A DNA stretch of 64,000 bases, from contig CAKTOT010000003.1 of NCBI GenBank assembly GCA_934590135.1, positions 3,170 to 67,169 on the forward strand, written 5' to 3'. The notes under the pieces are model-generated. The model was not told the DNA's origin, made no database searches, and saw nothing but the letters and a program-made list of their open reading frames with translations. Positions 1-8,633 of the stretch are shown here, piece by piece. Numbering within the stretch: the stretch's first letter is position 1; every line of letters begins with the position of its first letter. Origin of the DNA: an uncultured Muribaculaceae bacterium. Lineage in GTDB: Bacteria; Bacteroidota; Bacteroidia; Bacteroidales; Muribaculaceae. Position numbers and translations under genes: made by a program.

Positions 1-977
1 CCGCGTATTGGGAAGTAGGCTCGACAGCATGTAAAGCCGGTGAGTCCTTCACATTCATGGGCAAGTATACGGTGGATTACGAAGACGCCACGCCCGCATA
101 CTCCGAAGTATGGTATCGCGTGGTACGCGACGAGTCTGCCGCTGCAACCGTCAAGCTTGGCGGTGCAAGCCTCAGCTACACTAAGACCGTAGCCGACAAT
201 CAGATTATGCGTTCGTATCAACCTATCGCACGTTTTGAACACAGCCAGGCCGAATGGGCGGGACATGAGTTCCATGTCTCCGGCAGTGTGCCTGTTTCGC
301 GTACGCTCAGCCCCGTCAACTGGACTGACGTGGCCACTTGGGACGGCGAACGCTTTGCTCAATACTATCCCGAAGGCTTCGCCGACGAATTCAACACCGA
401 AGTCATCAATCTGCTCACCAAGGATTCGACATACTACAACGCTCTGCGTCAAGTATACATCAGCCATCCTTTCACTATGGAGCAGTTTGCCGAAATCAAC
501 GCCAAGTACAACCTTGCATTCCCCACCAACATAGACATGACCAAGGAAGACAAGGGTGCCGGCGAAAAGTCCGACCTTTGGTTCTCTACAACACAAGCAT
601 CGGATGACGCCATCGTCGGCTGGTATTACACTACTATCGATGCCGCCGGCAATAAGATTGTGCACGAAGTCGCCAAGGATGTCCAGAAGCAAGAAGGCAT
701 CAACTACTATCCCGTATACGAATCCTCCGCTTGGGTATTCTGCCGCTACGATGACGACCTCGGTGCCATCATCTCCACCGTCCGCGCGGAATACATTCCC
801 GCCTTCAAGGAATTGCTGGCCACCATCACCTTCGATCAGTGGATATACGACAGCGCAAACAAGGTGTATAAAGTCGAGTTCTCGCGTAAGTACTCGCTTG
901 ACGCACAGTTCCGCGTATACGACTCCAAGGGTGAGGAAGGCATAGCCAACGATGTACGCACAATATCTATCAACTGA
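1..977 (+). CDS. 3' part of an unrecognised secreted or surface protein (5' end outside the window)
   Basis: The frame that ends at 977 is open without a stop back to position 3, so the first ATG at 57 is internal and the real start lies left of the window. About 325 residues are visible. They are rich in aromatic and acidic residues (motifs such as WNYY-like EGINYYPVYES and AWVFCRYDDD), have no membrane segment, and look like a beta-rich extracellular domain. I do not recognise a family. The next gene, 34 bases downstream on the same strand, is a PKD lipoprotein, followed by a GHL10 glycosyl hydrolase, so this is probably a component of a surface polysaccharide or glycan-handling locus (inference). 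SusC/SusD-like genes could lie just to the left but cannot be seen. Confidence 0.75.
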   Translation, partial: AYWEVGSTACKAGESFTFMGKYTVDYEDATPAYSEVWYRVVRDESAAATVKLGGASLSYTKTVADNQIMRSYQPIARFEHSQAEWAGHEFHVSGSVPVSRTLSPVNWTDVATWDGERFAQYYPEGFADEFNTEVINLLTKDSTYYNALRQVYISHPFTMEQFAEINAKYNLAFPTNIDMTKEDKGAGEKSDLWFSTTQASDDAIVGWYYTTIDAAGNKIVHEVAKDVQKQEGINYYPVYESSAWVFCRYDDDLGAIISTVRAEYIPAFKELLATITFDQWIYDSANKVYKVEFSRKYSLDAQFRVYDSKGEEGIANDVRTISIN

Positions 978-1011
978 TACGTCCCACATTTAAGACAATA
1001 CCGCACAGAAT

Positions 1012-2763
1012 ATGAAACTCTTAAAAAAATCGCTAATCGCTTTGGGTTGCGTGCTGGCACTGTATGGATGCAAGGACGCCGAACCCTCATTCCAGCAGTA
1101 CCCCAACGCCGATGTCGACTTTACGTACAACATCAGCGGTGACGAGTATACCTTGGACTATTACGTGGTATCTACCATTCAGTTCAACAACACCTCAGCC
1201 AAGTCCGGAAACGTATCTTGGGACTTCGGCGATGGCGAAACATCCAACGAACCCAACCCCCTGCATAAATTCAGCAAAGCAGGCACGTATCGCGTTACTC
1301 TTACCATTGACGGTGTAGGCTCAAAAACCTATCCCATCATGATCTATGACATTGTCCCCGTGCTTACGGTCAAGGATCAATCTACCGAAATCGTGGAGTT
1401 CAACAACACCTTGATGACCTTCAATCTCGAGCTTCCGAACCCCGAGAACCTTAAGGTGAAATATGTATGGACATTCCCCGAAGGAACTATTGATGCCAAC
1501 GGCAATGCCGTGACCACCTTCACCGGATACTCCGATGAGCAGGGCAATGTAGAGTATCCCGAAGCCGTAAAATTCAAAAATATCGGCTCGCAGAAAGTGC
1601 AAATCGCTACATGGTTTGATGTCAACGGCGAAAACCGCCGTCTCGAAGATACCTATCTCAACGTACAAGTAGGTTACAGCGAACCCGTGCCTACAATCTA
1701 CTACGCAGAGAAAGGTGGCAATATCAAAGCAATGAAGCTTATTGACCCCACCAAGTTGCCCAAAGGCACCAAGATCTTCCCCTACGACATGGGCGTGAGC
1801 GCAGGCAACAACTGCTTCAACCTCGTATATGCCGATGTTCCCGGAACAGATGAAGAAGGCAAGGCCAATACCGAGGGCTGGATTTACATCCTTGATGCCG
1901 GTAAGCAGTACTACTACATCAACGACGAAAACGGCGTTCTCGGCGATGGCAAAATCGATGCTATGCGACCCGATGGCACCGGCGTCAATACAGTGCTTAC
2001 CAACGTTGGCGGTCCCGCCTTCGCAGATCCCTTCCAGGGCTTTGCTTCCGGCGAATATCTATACTACAGCGACCGTAACACCGGTATCTCCAAGGTTGCG
2101 CTCAAGACTCGTGGCGAAGTACAAGGCAAGGTCCTCTCGGGTAGCACCTATACTCGCGACAGCTACATGGTACAAAACAGCTTGATACCTTTCTACGGCC
2201 GCGGCATCGCTTACGGTGCAATCCACGTAGCTCATCAGAAACTGTCAGACGGATGGTGGTACTGGGCCAAGAACTACTCCGGCAACGGCATCTATCGCTT
2301 CAAGGAAACCGATGTATATGCCACTCAGAAGGAAGCCGAAGCCAAGGCCCTGCCCGCTCCTGTACTCTTCTCCGGCATCAAGCCCCGTGCCATGGTTATT
2401 GATGAGGCACGCAAAGCTCTGTACGTATGGCGTATAGGCTCGGAAAAAGGCTTCACCGCTTATCCGCTGCCCTCATACACCGACCCCGGTGACGAGAAGG
2501 ATGCAAATCGCACGTTCATATCTATGGAAGCTGATGCCGTCAATACGACAGCCGATGAAGGTGTATACACCTGTCAGCTTGCTCTGGACAAAGAAACCGG
2601 ACGCGTATACTTCTGCTTCCGTCCCGATGCTAAGGACGGCTCCAAGATTCCTGCCGGTATCTGCTACTACGATCCCGCAACCAAGAAGGTCGTACACTAC
2701 GGCGATGCCAACGACCTCGGTATGGGTATCTGTATCAATCCCAACAAGAGCAAACTATTCTAA
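1012..2763 (+). CDS. PKD-domain lipoprotein with a propeller-like C-terminal region
   Basis: 583 residues. The N-terminus has two lysines, a hydrophobic stretch and a lipobox (LYGC, Cys20), so a lipoprotein exported by signal peptidase II is expected. Residues about 55-105 form a PKD domain with the diagnostic WDFGDGETS motif and a later AGTYRVTLT strand. Residues about 235-583 contain repeated YY/Y-D strands such as YYAEKGGNIKAMKL and YLYYSDRNTGISKVAL that suggest a beta-propeller of the SMP-30/NHL sort (inference). PKD domains are usual in extracellular carbohydrate-related proteins of Bacteroidetes. It lies 34 bases after the preceding gene and ends in a strong terminator hairpin, so the two form a transcription unit separate from the hydrolase downstream. 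No substrate can be assigned. Confidence 0.85.
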   Translation: MKLLKKSLIALGCVLALYGCKDAEPSFQQYPNADVDFTYNISGDEYTLDYYVVSTIQFNNTSAKSGNVSWDFGDGETSNEPNPLHKFSKAGTYRVTLTIDGVGSKTYPIMIYDIVPVLTVKDQSTEIVEFNNTLMTFNLELPNPENLKVKYVWTFPEGTIDANGNAVTTFTGYSDEQGNVEYPEAVKFKNIGSQKVQIATWFDVNGENRRLEDTYLNVQVGYSEPVPTIYYAEKGGNIKAMKLIDPTKLPKGTKIFPYDMGVSAGNNCFNLVYADVPGTDEEGKANTEGWIYILDAGKQYYYINDENGVLGDGKIDAMRPDGTGVNTVLTNVGGPAFADPFQGFASGEYLYYSDRNTGISKVALKTRGEVQGKVLSGSTYTRDSYMVQNSLIPFYGRGIAYGAIHVAHQKLSDGWWYWAKNYSGNGIYRFKETDVYATQKEAEAKALPAPVLFSGIKPRAMVIDEARKALYVWRIGSEKGFTAYPLPSYTDPGDEKDANRTFISMEADAVNTTADEGVYTCQLALDKETGRVYFCFRPDAKDGSKIPAGICYYDPATKKVVHYGDANDLGMGICINPNKSKLF

Positions 2764-3080
2764 AGCATAAGCATCTTAAGACAAAGGCGGCTGTCCACCA
2801 CAATAGCGTGGCGGCAGCCGCCTTTGGCCTTACGATGAGGTTGGAATGTTTTCGGAACAGGCTTTTGGGATTACATTGAGACATTCTTCAGGATGCCCTG
2901 AGATAGTATTCGAAGACCATCCTAAAGAGTTTCGCAATGCCTCGTTTTTTAAGCTCTAAGCTGCTTTAATTTGACCTTATGTTGCTGCCTTCGTCGGCTT
3001 TTACCAATCGAGTAAGATCGTATCGCTTGCAGTTCAGCATTTTATAATCATCCCCTCAAACCTATATATTAAAACAATTA
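2764..3080. other. Intergenic region: terminator, then the leader of the GHL10 gene
   Basis: 317 bases without a gene. The left part carries the hairpin at 2782-2826. The rest (about 2830-3080) has no convincing TTTG/TAnnTTTG promoter pair; the closest is a TTAATTTG at about 2968, which misses the TA. No small gene or RNA recognised. Confidence 0.5.
2782..2826 (+). terminator. Rho-independent-type terminator after the PKD lipoprotein gene
   Basis: A perfect 12-bp stem (2782-2793 with 2815-2826) extended by an inner CCAC/GTGG stem (2795-2798 with 2808-2811). It starts 19 bases after the stop codon at 2763. Confidence 0.85.
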
Positions 3081-5708
3081 ATGAAGATTTCACAGAAAAT
3101 AGCTGCCGCACTCTTGGCTATTGTAATGGCAGCGCCGACAATGCCTGTCGAGGCTCAGAATATGCCGACACGCGAACACCGTGCGATGTGGCTGTCTGCA
3201 TACCTTAACTCCGGCTGGCCCTCGAATGCGTTGACCTCTGATTACCAAGTTACCTTCCAGCGCAATTTCCTCAAGAAAAAACTCGCGCAGTTCAAAGACC
3301 AAAACATCAATGTCATATACTTCCATGTTCGTCCCAATTGCGATGCTATGTACAAGTCGTCGTACGAGCCTTGGGGACATCAGGTAGCCGGCACACGTGG
3401 CGGGACTCCCTTAGGTGACCCCTTACAGATAATTCTGGAGGAGGCTCATGCCGTAGGTATCGAAGTGTATGCGTGGCTCAATCCATATCGCTATTCCGGC
3501 TCGTTGAATCTGTATGGAGGAAACAATCCGTTGAATTACGAGACCTCGCATCCCGATTGGCTGGTGCGCAACAGCAAGGAGATTTATCTCAACCCCGGTA
3601 TACCCGAGGTGACACAACGTATTGTGGATGTAGTCACCGAAATCGTCACCAACTATGACGTTGATGGTGTGGTGTACGACGACTACTTCTATCCTTCCGG
3701 CATGGGCGCCGACCAAGATGCTACGCAATACTCAGCGTACACCAAAGCGGGCGGCACTATGAATCTTGGCGATTGGCGTCGCAACAACATCAATAATATG
3801 GTGAAAGTTGTCAATAAAGCCATAAAGAAAGTGAAACCTTACCTGCCTTTCGGTATCTCCCCGGCCGGTGTTGCCTGTCCTCCCGACATCGAAAAGTATG
3901 GACTGACACCCGTCACCGGAGACTGGCAATATACAAGCATTTACTCCGACCCGATGAGCTGGCTCAACGCAGGTGACGTTGATTTTCTGTCGCCTCAGAT
4001 TTATTGGCCCACTCGTTTCACCGAGCTTTCGAAATGGTATGGTGTAGCGGTTCGCCGTTTCGATCGCCATTTCTATCCTTCGGTCACACTTTCCGATATA
4101 GCTAATGATAAGGCATCGGAGTATATTCGCGAGACCAAGGTTGCTCGTCTGGCCAACACCTATGATGCCAATGGTATGGTATTCTTCCATTACGGTCAAT
4201 TTATTAACTACAATGAGAAATATGGTGACAGCCGTCAGACTTTCGGCCAAATTTTGGCTCAGGAAGTGTTCTGTGACAAGGCTTTGACGCCGATACGTAC
4301 GTGGGAATATACTTGGACGCCCAAGATGGTGACCAATGTAGCCGTTTCGGGCACTGCCCTGACATGGGATGCCGTTCCCGGTATGCGCTACACGGTATAC
4401 GCCTTCCCCGAAAGTGAGGCTGCCGGCTTTGCCTGCCAGCGCGAGTACCTGCAAGGTATATCGTACAATAATTCCTATGAGATCCCGGCCGATATGGCTT
4501 CCGGATATAAATGGGCGGTGTGCGTATACGACCGCTACGGCAACGAATACTCCGCCGTGACCGCCGGAGGTAAGACCGTCACCGGCACCAAGGCCACGCT
4601 TACATTCCCCATCAACGGGGAAAGCGCTCCCGAGATTTTCTCCTTCAAATGGAACGGCAAGGCCACGCGCTGTCGCGTTGAAGTGTCCGACAAAGCCGAT
4701 ATGAGCCATATTATTGCGCTCTTTGACGCTGCAGGCAATACCGCATCATCTATGAACCTTCCGCACCTCGAAACAGGCAAAACTTACTACTGGCGCGTGC
4801 GTTCGCTCGGTACCGATATGACCGATGCGCTCTCCGATGTGCAGTCCTTCAAGGGCGGTCGTATCGCCTTCACCGCTCCCGCCGACAAGGCTACCGGAGT
4901 ATCGGCAACACCCACAATTTCTTGGACTAAGGTCGAAATCGATCAAGAAGTTAAGTATCGCATGGCTGTCGTCGACGGAGCTTCAGAAGTATATGTTTAC
5001 GAAGGTTCGAACAATAGCGCCACCGTACCGGAAGCTGTGCTGCGTACCGGACGCACCTATACGGCTACGCTTACCACAACCGTAGGAAGTTACGAAACCG
5101 AAAGCGAGCCTATTACATTCACCACTGTAAACCGTACCGACTACACCGCTCCCGCCTTTACCAACCCGGCTTCCGATGGTGCTACAATACATGTCAATGA
5201 GGCACTTACTATCGAGAAATGGAGCGGCCTTGCTTCGGTGACCGTATATATTTCATCGTCTGCCACTTCATTCGGTCGTACGTCTTACTCGGTTACTTTG
5301 CGCGACTTCGAGACCATGACCAAGGCTCTCGGTGACATTAAGATTGGCGGAAAGGCTCTTACAGATGGCAAGACATATTATTGCAAGACCCGCGCGTCAT
5401 ATTATGTAGACAACTCCACGAAGAATACGGCGGACTCGCCCGTACGCAGCTTCGTATACTCCGGCACCGAGGGCGTCAATGATATCACTGCCGATACCGA
5501 GGCCACCGCATACATCGATGCTCAGTCCGTGCTTCATACCGGATGCGGTGCATGTTCCGTCAGCGTCTATACCACGGCCGGCGCCGCTGTACACTATGGC
5601 GTGGCCGATGCTGCCGGCGAATTGTCGCTGCAGGCGCTTCCCGCAGGTATGTACATAGTACGTATTGCCGATGCCAATTCGTCCGCTATCAAGTGGGCTA
5701 AGAAATAA
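3081..5708 (+). CDS. Family-10-like (GHL10/DUF187) glycosyl hydrolase with a type IX secretion sorting domain
   Basis: 875 residues. A signal peptide (residues 1-25, cleavage after VEA) precedes a GHL10 domain at about 30-340: REHRAMWLSAYLNSGWPS at 31-48, a RPNCDAMYKSSYEPW strand near 84, and DGVVYDDYFYP at 195-205, where Asp200/Asp201 are the likely acidic active-site residues. Fibronectin-III-like repeats follow (about 420-790), and the last 70 residues (SVYTTAGAAVHYGVADAAG, then LPAGMYIVRI) match the beta-rich C-terminal sorting domain of type IX secretion cargo, so the enzyme is probably carried across the outer membrane. E. coli DigH, a DUF187 member, cleaves peptidoglycan glycan strands lacking stem peptides; whether this one cuts peptidoglycan or a dietary/host glycan is not shown. 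The start at 3081 gives a clean signal peptide. Confidence 0.9.
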   Translation: MKISQKIAAALLAIVMAAPTMPVEAQNMPTREHRAMWLSAYLNSGWPSNALTSDYQVTFQRNFLKKKLAQFKDQNINVIYFHVRPNCDAMYKSSYEPWGHQVAGTRGGTPLGDPLQIILEEAHAVGIEVYAWLNPYRYSGSLNLYGGNNPLNYETSHPDWLVRNSKEIYLNPGIPEVTQRIVDVVTEIVTNYDVDGVVYDDYFYPSGMGADQDATQYSAYTKAGGTMNLGDWRRNNINNMVKVVNKAIKKVKPYLPFGISPAGVACPPDIEKYGLTPVTGDWQYTSIYSDPMSWLNAGDVDFLSPQIYWPTRFTELSKWYGVAVRRFDRHFYPSVTLSDIANDKASEYIRETKVARLANTYDANGMVFFHYGQFINYNEKYGDSRQTFGQILAQEVFCDKALTPIRTWEYTWTPKMVTNVAVSGTALTWDAVPGMRYTVYAFPESEAAGFACQREYLQGISYNNSYEIPADMASGYKWAVCVYDRYGNEYSAVTAGGKTVTGTKATLTFPINGESAPEIFSFKWNGKATRCRVEVSDKADMSHIIALFDAAGNTASSMNLPHLETGKTYYWRVRSLGTDMTDALSDVQSFKGGRIAFTAPADKATGVSATPTISWTKVEIDQEVKYRMAVVDGASEVYVYEGSNNSATVPEAVLRTGRTYTATLTTTVGSYETESEPITFTTVNRTDYTAPAFTNPASDGATIHVNEALTIEKWSGLASVTVYISSSATSFGRTSYSVTLRDFETMTKALGDIKIGGKALTDGKTYYCKTRASYYVDNSTKNTADSPVRSFVYSGTEGVNDITADTEATAYIDAQSVLHTGCGACSVSVYTTAGAAVHYGVADAAGELSLQALPAGMYIVRIADANSSAIKWAKK

Positions 5709-5909
5709 CGATGTACGTACAAGGACGGAAGACGTTGTCTGACGCAATATGTGCAGACACGTAGCCGGATCTTGACCGATACAGAACGACCGCAGCCGTT
5801 GCACCTTTCGGAGAAGCAAATCCGCAAGGTGTATCGGCTGTGGTCTTTGTTGTGTCGAATGTGGCGTAACGTGTGCGCTATCTGCCGAAAAAATTGTAAT
5901 TTTGTGGTT

Positions 5910-7970
5910 ATGAACAACGATAACGCTAAGACGAGATACGCTGAGACGAAATACAGAGGAATGTATGCGCTGCTTATGGTGCCGGCGACTATAGTGCTTG
6001 CCGTGCTGATGGTGGCCTGCGCCTCCATAGGCAATCCCGAAGGCGGACCACGCGACTACCAACCTCCGGTATTTGTACGCTCCACACCTATGCCCGGGCA
6101 GACCGGCGTCAGCCCTGCACGACTTGAATTGTTCTTTGACGAGAATGTAAATTTGGAAGATGCTTTCAATAAGGTCATAGTCTCGCCCGTGCAGAAAACC
6201 GCGCCTGTTGTTCGCTCCGGCGGGCGACGCGTAACCGTCGAATTGCGCGACACCTTGCGACCCAACACTACCTATACCATAGACTTCGCCGATGCCATTC
6301 GCGACCTCAATGAAGGCAATATCCTTGATGGATTTGCTATAGATTTTGCCACGGGTGATTCGATAGACTCGCTGCAGATTTCCGGAATAGTGCTATCGGC
6401 GCGCGACCTCGAGCCGGCGCAGGGCATAACCGTGGGAGTCACCGCTGATATGTCGGACACTGCGTTTGTCAAGTCGCCGCTGCAGCGTATAGCCCGTACC
6501 AATCAGCGCGGCCAGTTCACCATACGCAACCTCAAAGCCGGGACATATCGTATATTTGCCGTTAATGACGTCAATCGTGACAATTGCTGGGACCGCTCCG
6601 AAGATGTAGCATTCTACGATGCAGACATTGTCCCAAGCTCACGTCCCACGATGGTGAAAGACACTTTGCGCTCATCCGAAGGTACGGACAGCATTGTTGA
6701 GCGCGCCGCCACGCTGTTCCTACCCAACGATGTGCTATTGACCTGGTTCAACGAAGACTACCATGCCCAGTACCTCAAAGACAATCAGCGTCCCGACCGT
6801 CGTCGTCTCTTTATCGGTATGGGTGCTCCTCGCGACACATTGCCCACGCTTACTCTTGTCGGCGGACCGCGCGATGGCGATACCGAAGCCGACTGGGCGC
6901 TATTGCAAGCCAATGCAAACAACGACTCGCTGACCTACTGGATACGCGATCCCGAATTGCTGGCTATGGACACGCTGCGAGTGAGCGTACACCATGCAGC
7001 ACAAGACTCACTCAATCGCCGTGTATGGGTCAATGATACCGTCAACTTCGTATACCGCACGCCTAAGGCTTCAAAAAAGAAGAAAAAAGAAGATGAGGAC
7101 AGCCTCAAAGTGCCCGAGCGCGAATTTGCCACACTGATGGTCAAGAGCCAGTCATCGCACGATGTATATGCTCCCATACGTATCGAGTCGGCTCTACCCA
7201 TATCACGCATAGATACGGCCGGCATCCATTTGCAGCAGCAAGTGGACTCGCTATGGAAAGACCTCGTACTGCCGTCGTTGCGCCCTGATTCGCTCAATCC
7301 GCTGTTGGGCTGTATGTTCAATTATAATTGGGAGCCGGGCGCCAAGTATCGCTTGCTTGTCGATTCGGCTGCTGTCACCAGTATATATGACAGCGTCCAC
7401 AATAAAACTTTGCGACACGAGTTCACAATTAAGAAGCTCGAAGAATACTCCAACCTCGCCTTCACCATTACGCCGAAAATGACGGGAGGCCATGCCCTGT
7501 GCTTCGAACTGCTCAACAGCAGCGACAAGGCTGTGCGCACCGTACCCGTAGATACGGCTACAGGTAAAGTCGTTGTGCCCTATATCACTCCAGGCACGTA
7601 CTATGCCCGCGTATTTGTAGATGCAAATGGTAACGGGCGTTGGGATACGGGTAACTTTGCCGAAAGACTACAGCCCGAAGAAGTTGCATACTTCGACAAG
7701 AAACTCGAACTTAAAGCTAATTGGGACAACGAATTGGCTTGGGATATTTATGCAAAGCCCATAGATGCCCAAAAACCCTACGCCATACTTAAAAATAAGC
7801 CCAAGCTGAAGCCCGGAGAGAAAGCGCCGGATCAGGAAGAAGAGTTGGACGAATGGGGCGACCCCATCAATCCCAACGGCAGTAGCCGCAATATGGGTCG
7901 TCCGGGCCTCTCCCTGCCTGGCGGCCGCAACGGCATACAGACAGCGTCCGATCGCGTCCAACGTCGTTGA
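5910..7970 (+). CDS. Lipoprotein with an N-terminal Ig-like (Big_5) domain
   Basis: 686 residues from the ATG at 5910; the frame is open further upstream to 5751, but this start gives a normal export signal: a basic stretch (K7, R9, K14, R16), a hydrophobic segment and a lipobox ending MVACAS with Cys37. Residues about 45-155 (PVFVRSTPMPGQTGVSP, then LFFDENVNLEDAF) are a Big_5 bacterial Ig-like domain, the usual architecture of this conserved Bacteroidetes lipoprotein of unknown role. A lysine-rich stretch (SKKKKKEDED, about 390-400) sits between domains, and a carboxypeptidase-regulatory-like strand pattern (YITPGTYYARVFVDANGNGRWD) lies near residue 565. A TAATTTTG element at 5898-5905, directly before the ATG, resembles the Bacteroidetes -7 box, which would make the message nearly leaderless. 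The function is unknown. Confidence 0.85.
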   Translation: MNNDNAKTRYAETKYRGMYALLMVPATIVLAVLMVACASIGNPEGGPRDYQPPVFVRSTPMPGQTGVSPARLELFFDENVNLEDAFNKVIVSPVQKTAPVVRSGGRRVTVELRDTLRPNTTYTIDFADAIRDLNEGNILDGFAIDFATGDSIDSLQISGIVLSARDLEPAQGITVGVTADMSDTAFVKSPLQRIARTNQRGQFTIRNLKAGTYRIFAVNDVNRDNCWDRSEDVAFYDADIVPSSRPTMVKDTLRSSEGTDSIVERAATLFLPNDVLLTWFNEDYHAQYLKDNQRPDRRRLFIGMGAPRDTLPTLTLVGGPRDGDTEADWALLQANANNDSLTYWIRDPELLAMDTLRVSVHHAAQDSLNRRVWVNDTVNFVYRTPKASKKKKKEDEDSLKVPEREFATLMVKSQSSHDVYAPIRIESALPISRIDTAGIHLQQQVDSLWKDLVLPSLRPDSLNPLLGCMFNYNWEPGAKYRLLVDSAAVTSIYDSVHNKTLRHEFTIKKLEEYSNLAFTITPKMTGGHALCFELLNSSDKAVRTVPVDTATGKVVVPYITPGTYYARVFVDANGNGRWDTGNFAERLQPEEVAYFDKKLELKANWDNELAWDIYAKPIDAQKPYAILKNKPKLKPGEKAPDQEEELDEWGDPINPNGSSRNMGRPGLSLPGGRNGIQTASDRVQRR

Positions 7971-8633
7971 TACCGGTCTTGTGCGCCTTGTCTTTTGGCA
8001 TATTAGCCAAGGCCGATGTTGACCGTCAAATAGCAGTATAACGCAATACAAGCCATCATTATTTTCGAATCCGTATCTGACGTCGGCGCTCACTCGCTAT
8101 AGGTCAAAACGGGTGCTGAGAACATCCCTTATTCCGGCATATATGTCTGTGTCACAAATCGTAAACGAGACGCAAGCGGACATTCTAACCAAATCGGGCT
8201 ATCTTGGCTATACACAGGTATCTGCGGACTTACACAATTATAGAGCCGGATAATACGTATAGGCCAACCTGAAGACATATATATTCCGGCCCTAAGGCGT
8301 GTACGCCAATCCGAAGCACTTAGCGTATGAGACAAGCCACTCAAACGCATATTAGTCGGATCGCAGCCTTATGTTGGCTCCCTCGAAGAAGTTGGCTAAG
8401 TAAAAATCGAAAATCTGTTAGACAGTAATGTATAAGACGAATGCCCGCGGATGATTTTGCCGCGGGCATTCGCCTTATTGTGTGCTCTGTTTGCTTTATT
8501 GTGTGCTTTGTTTACTGTCCGGCTTACGCCTTCGGTGTCGAAATTACAGCCGAGAATTGCGTTGACAGCCGAGGATGGTTATAATAGTCAACTGTCGTTG
8601 ACTCCCGTTGATTGAAATGGTCGGTGTCTTTGG
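7971..8633. other. 663-base convergent intergenic region, no gene recognised
   Basis: It lies between the 3' ends of the Big_5 lipoprotein (+) and the phosphate transporter (-). The right part holds the hairpin at 8436-8474 and, just after it, an imperfect direct repeat of about 20 bases (8475-8494 and 8495-8515, each containing TTATTGTGTGCT). The left 430 bases show no promoter, tRNA, known RNA or credible coding region; a 73-codon open frame there has no recognisable features. It may be a decayed gene remnant (speculative). Confidence 0.4.
8436..8474. terminator. Strong hairpin between convergent genes
   Basis: A 15-bp stem with one mismatch (8436-8450 with 8460-8474, core AATGCCCGCGG). 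It is GC-rich and could stop transcription from either side; it sits 160 bases past the stop codon of the transporter. Confidence 0.7.

Noticed and set aside
8129..8350. 73-codon open frame on the minus strand in the 8 kb gap
   Set aside because: No recognisable motif, no ribosome-binding or promoter context; consistent with chance in non-coding DNA.
8475..8515. Direct repeats near 8.5 kb and at 13.25 kb considered as a CRISPR remnant
   Set aside because: Only two copies each, no spacers of even length and no cas genes in the window.
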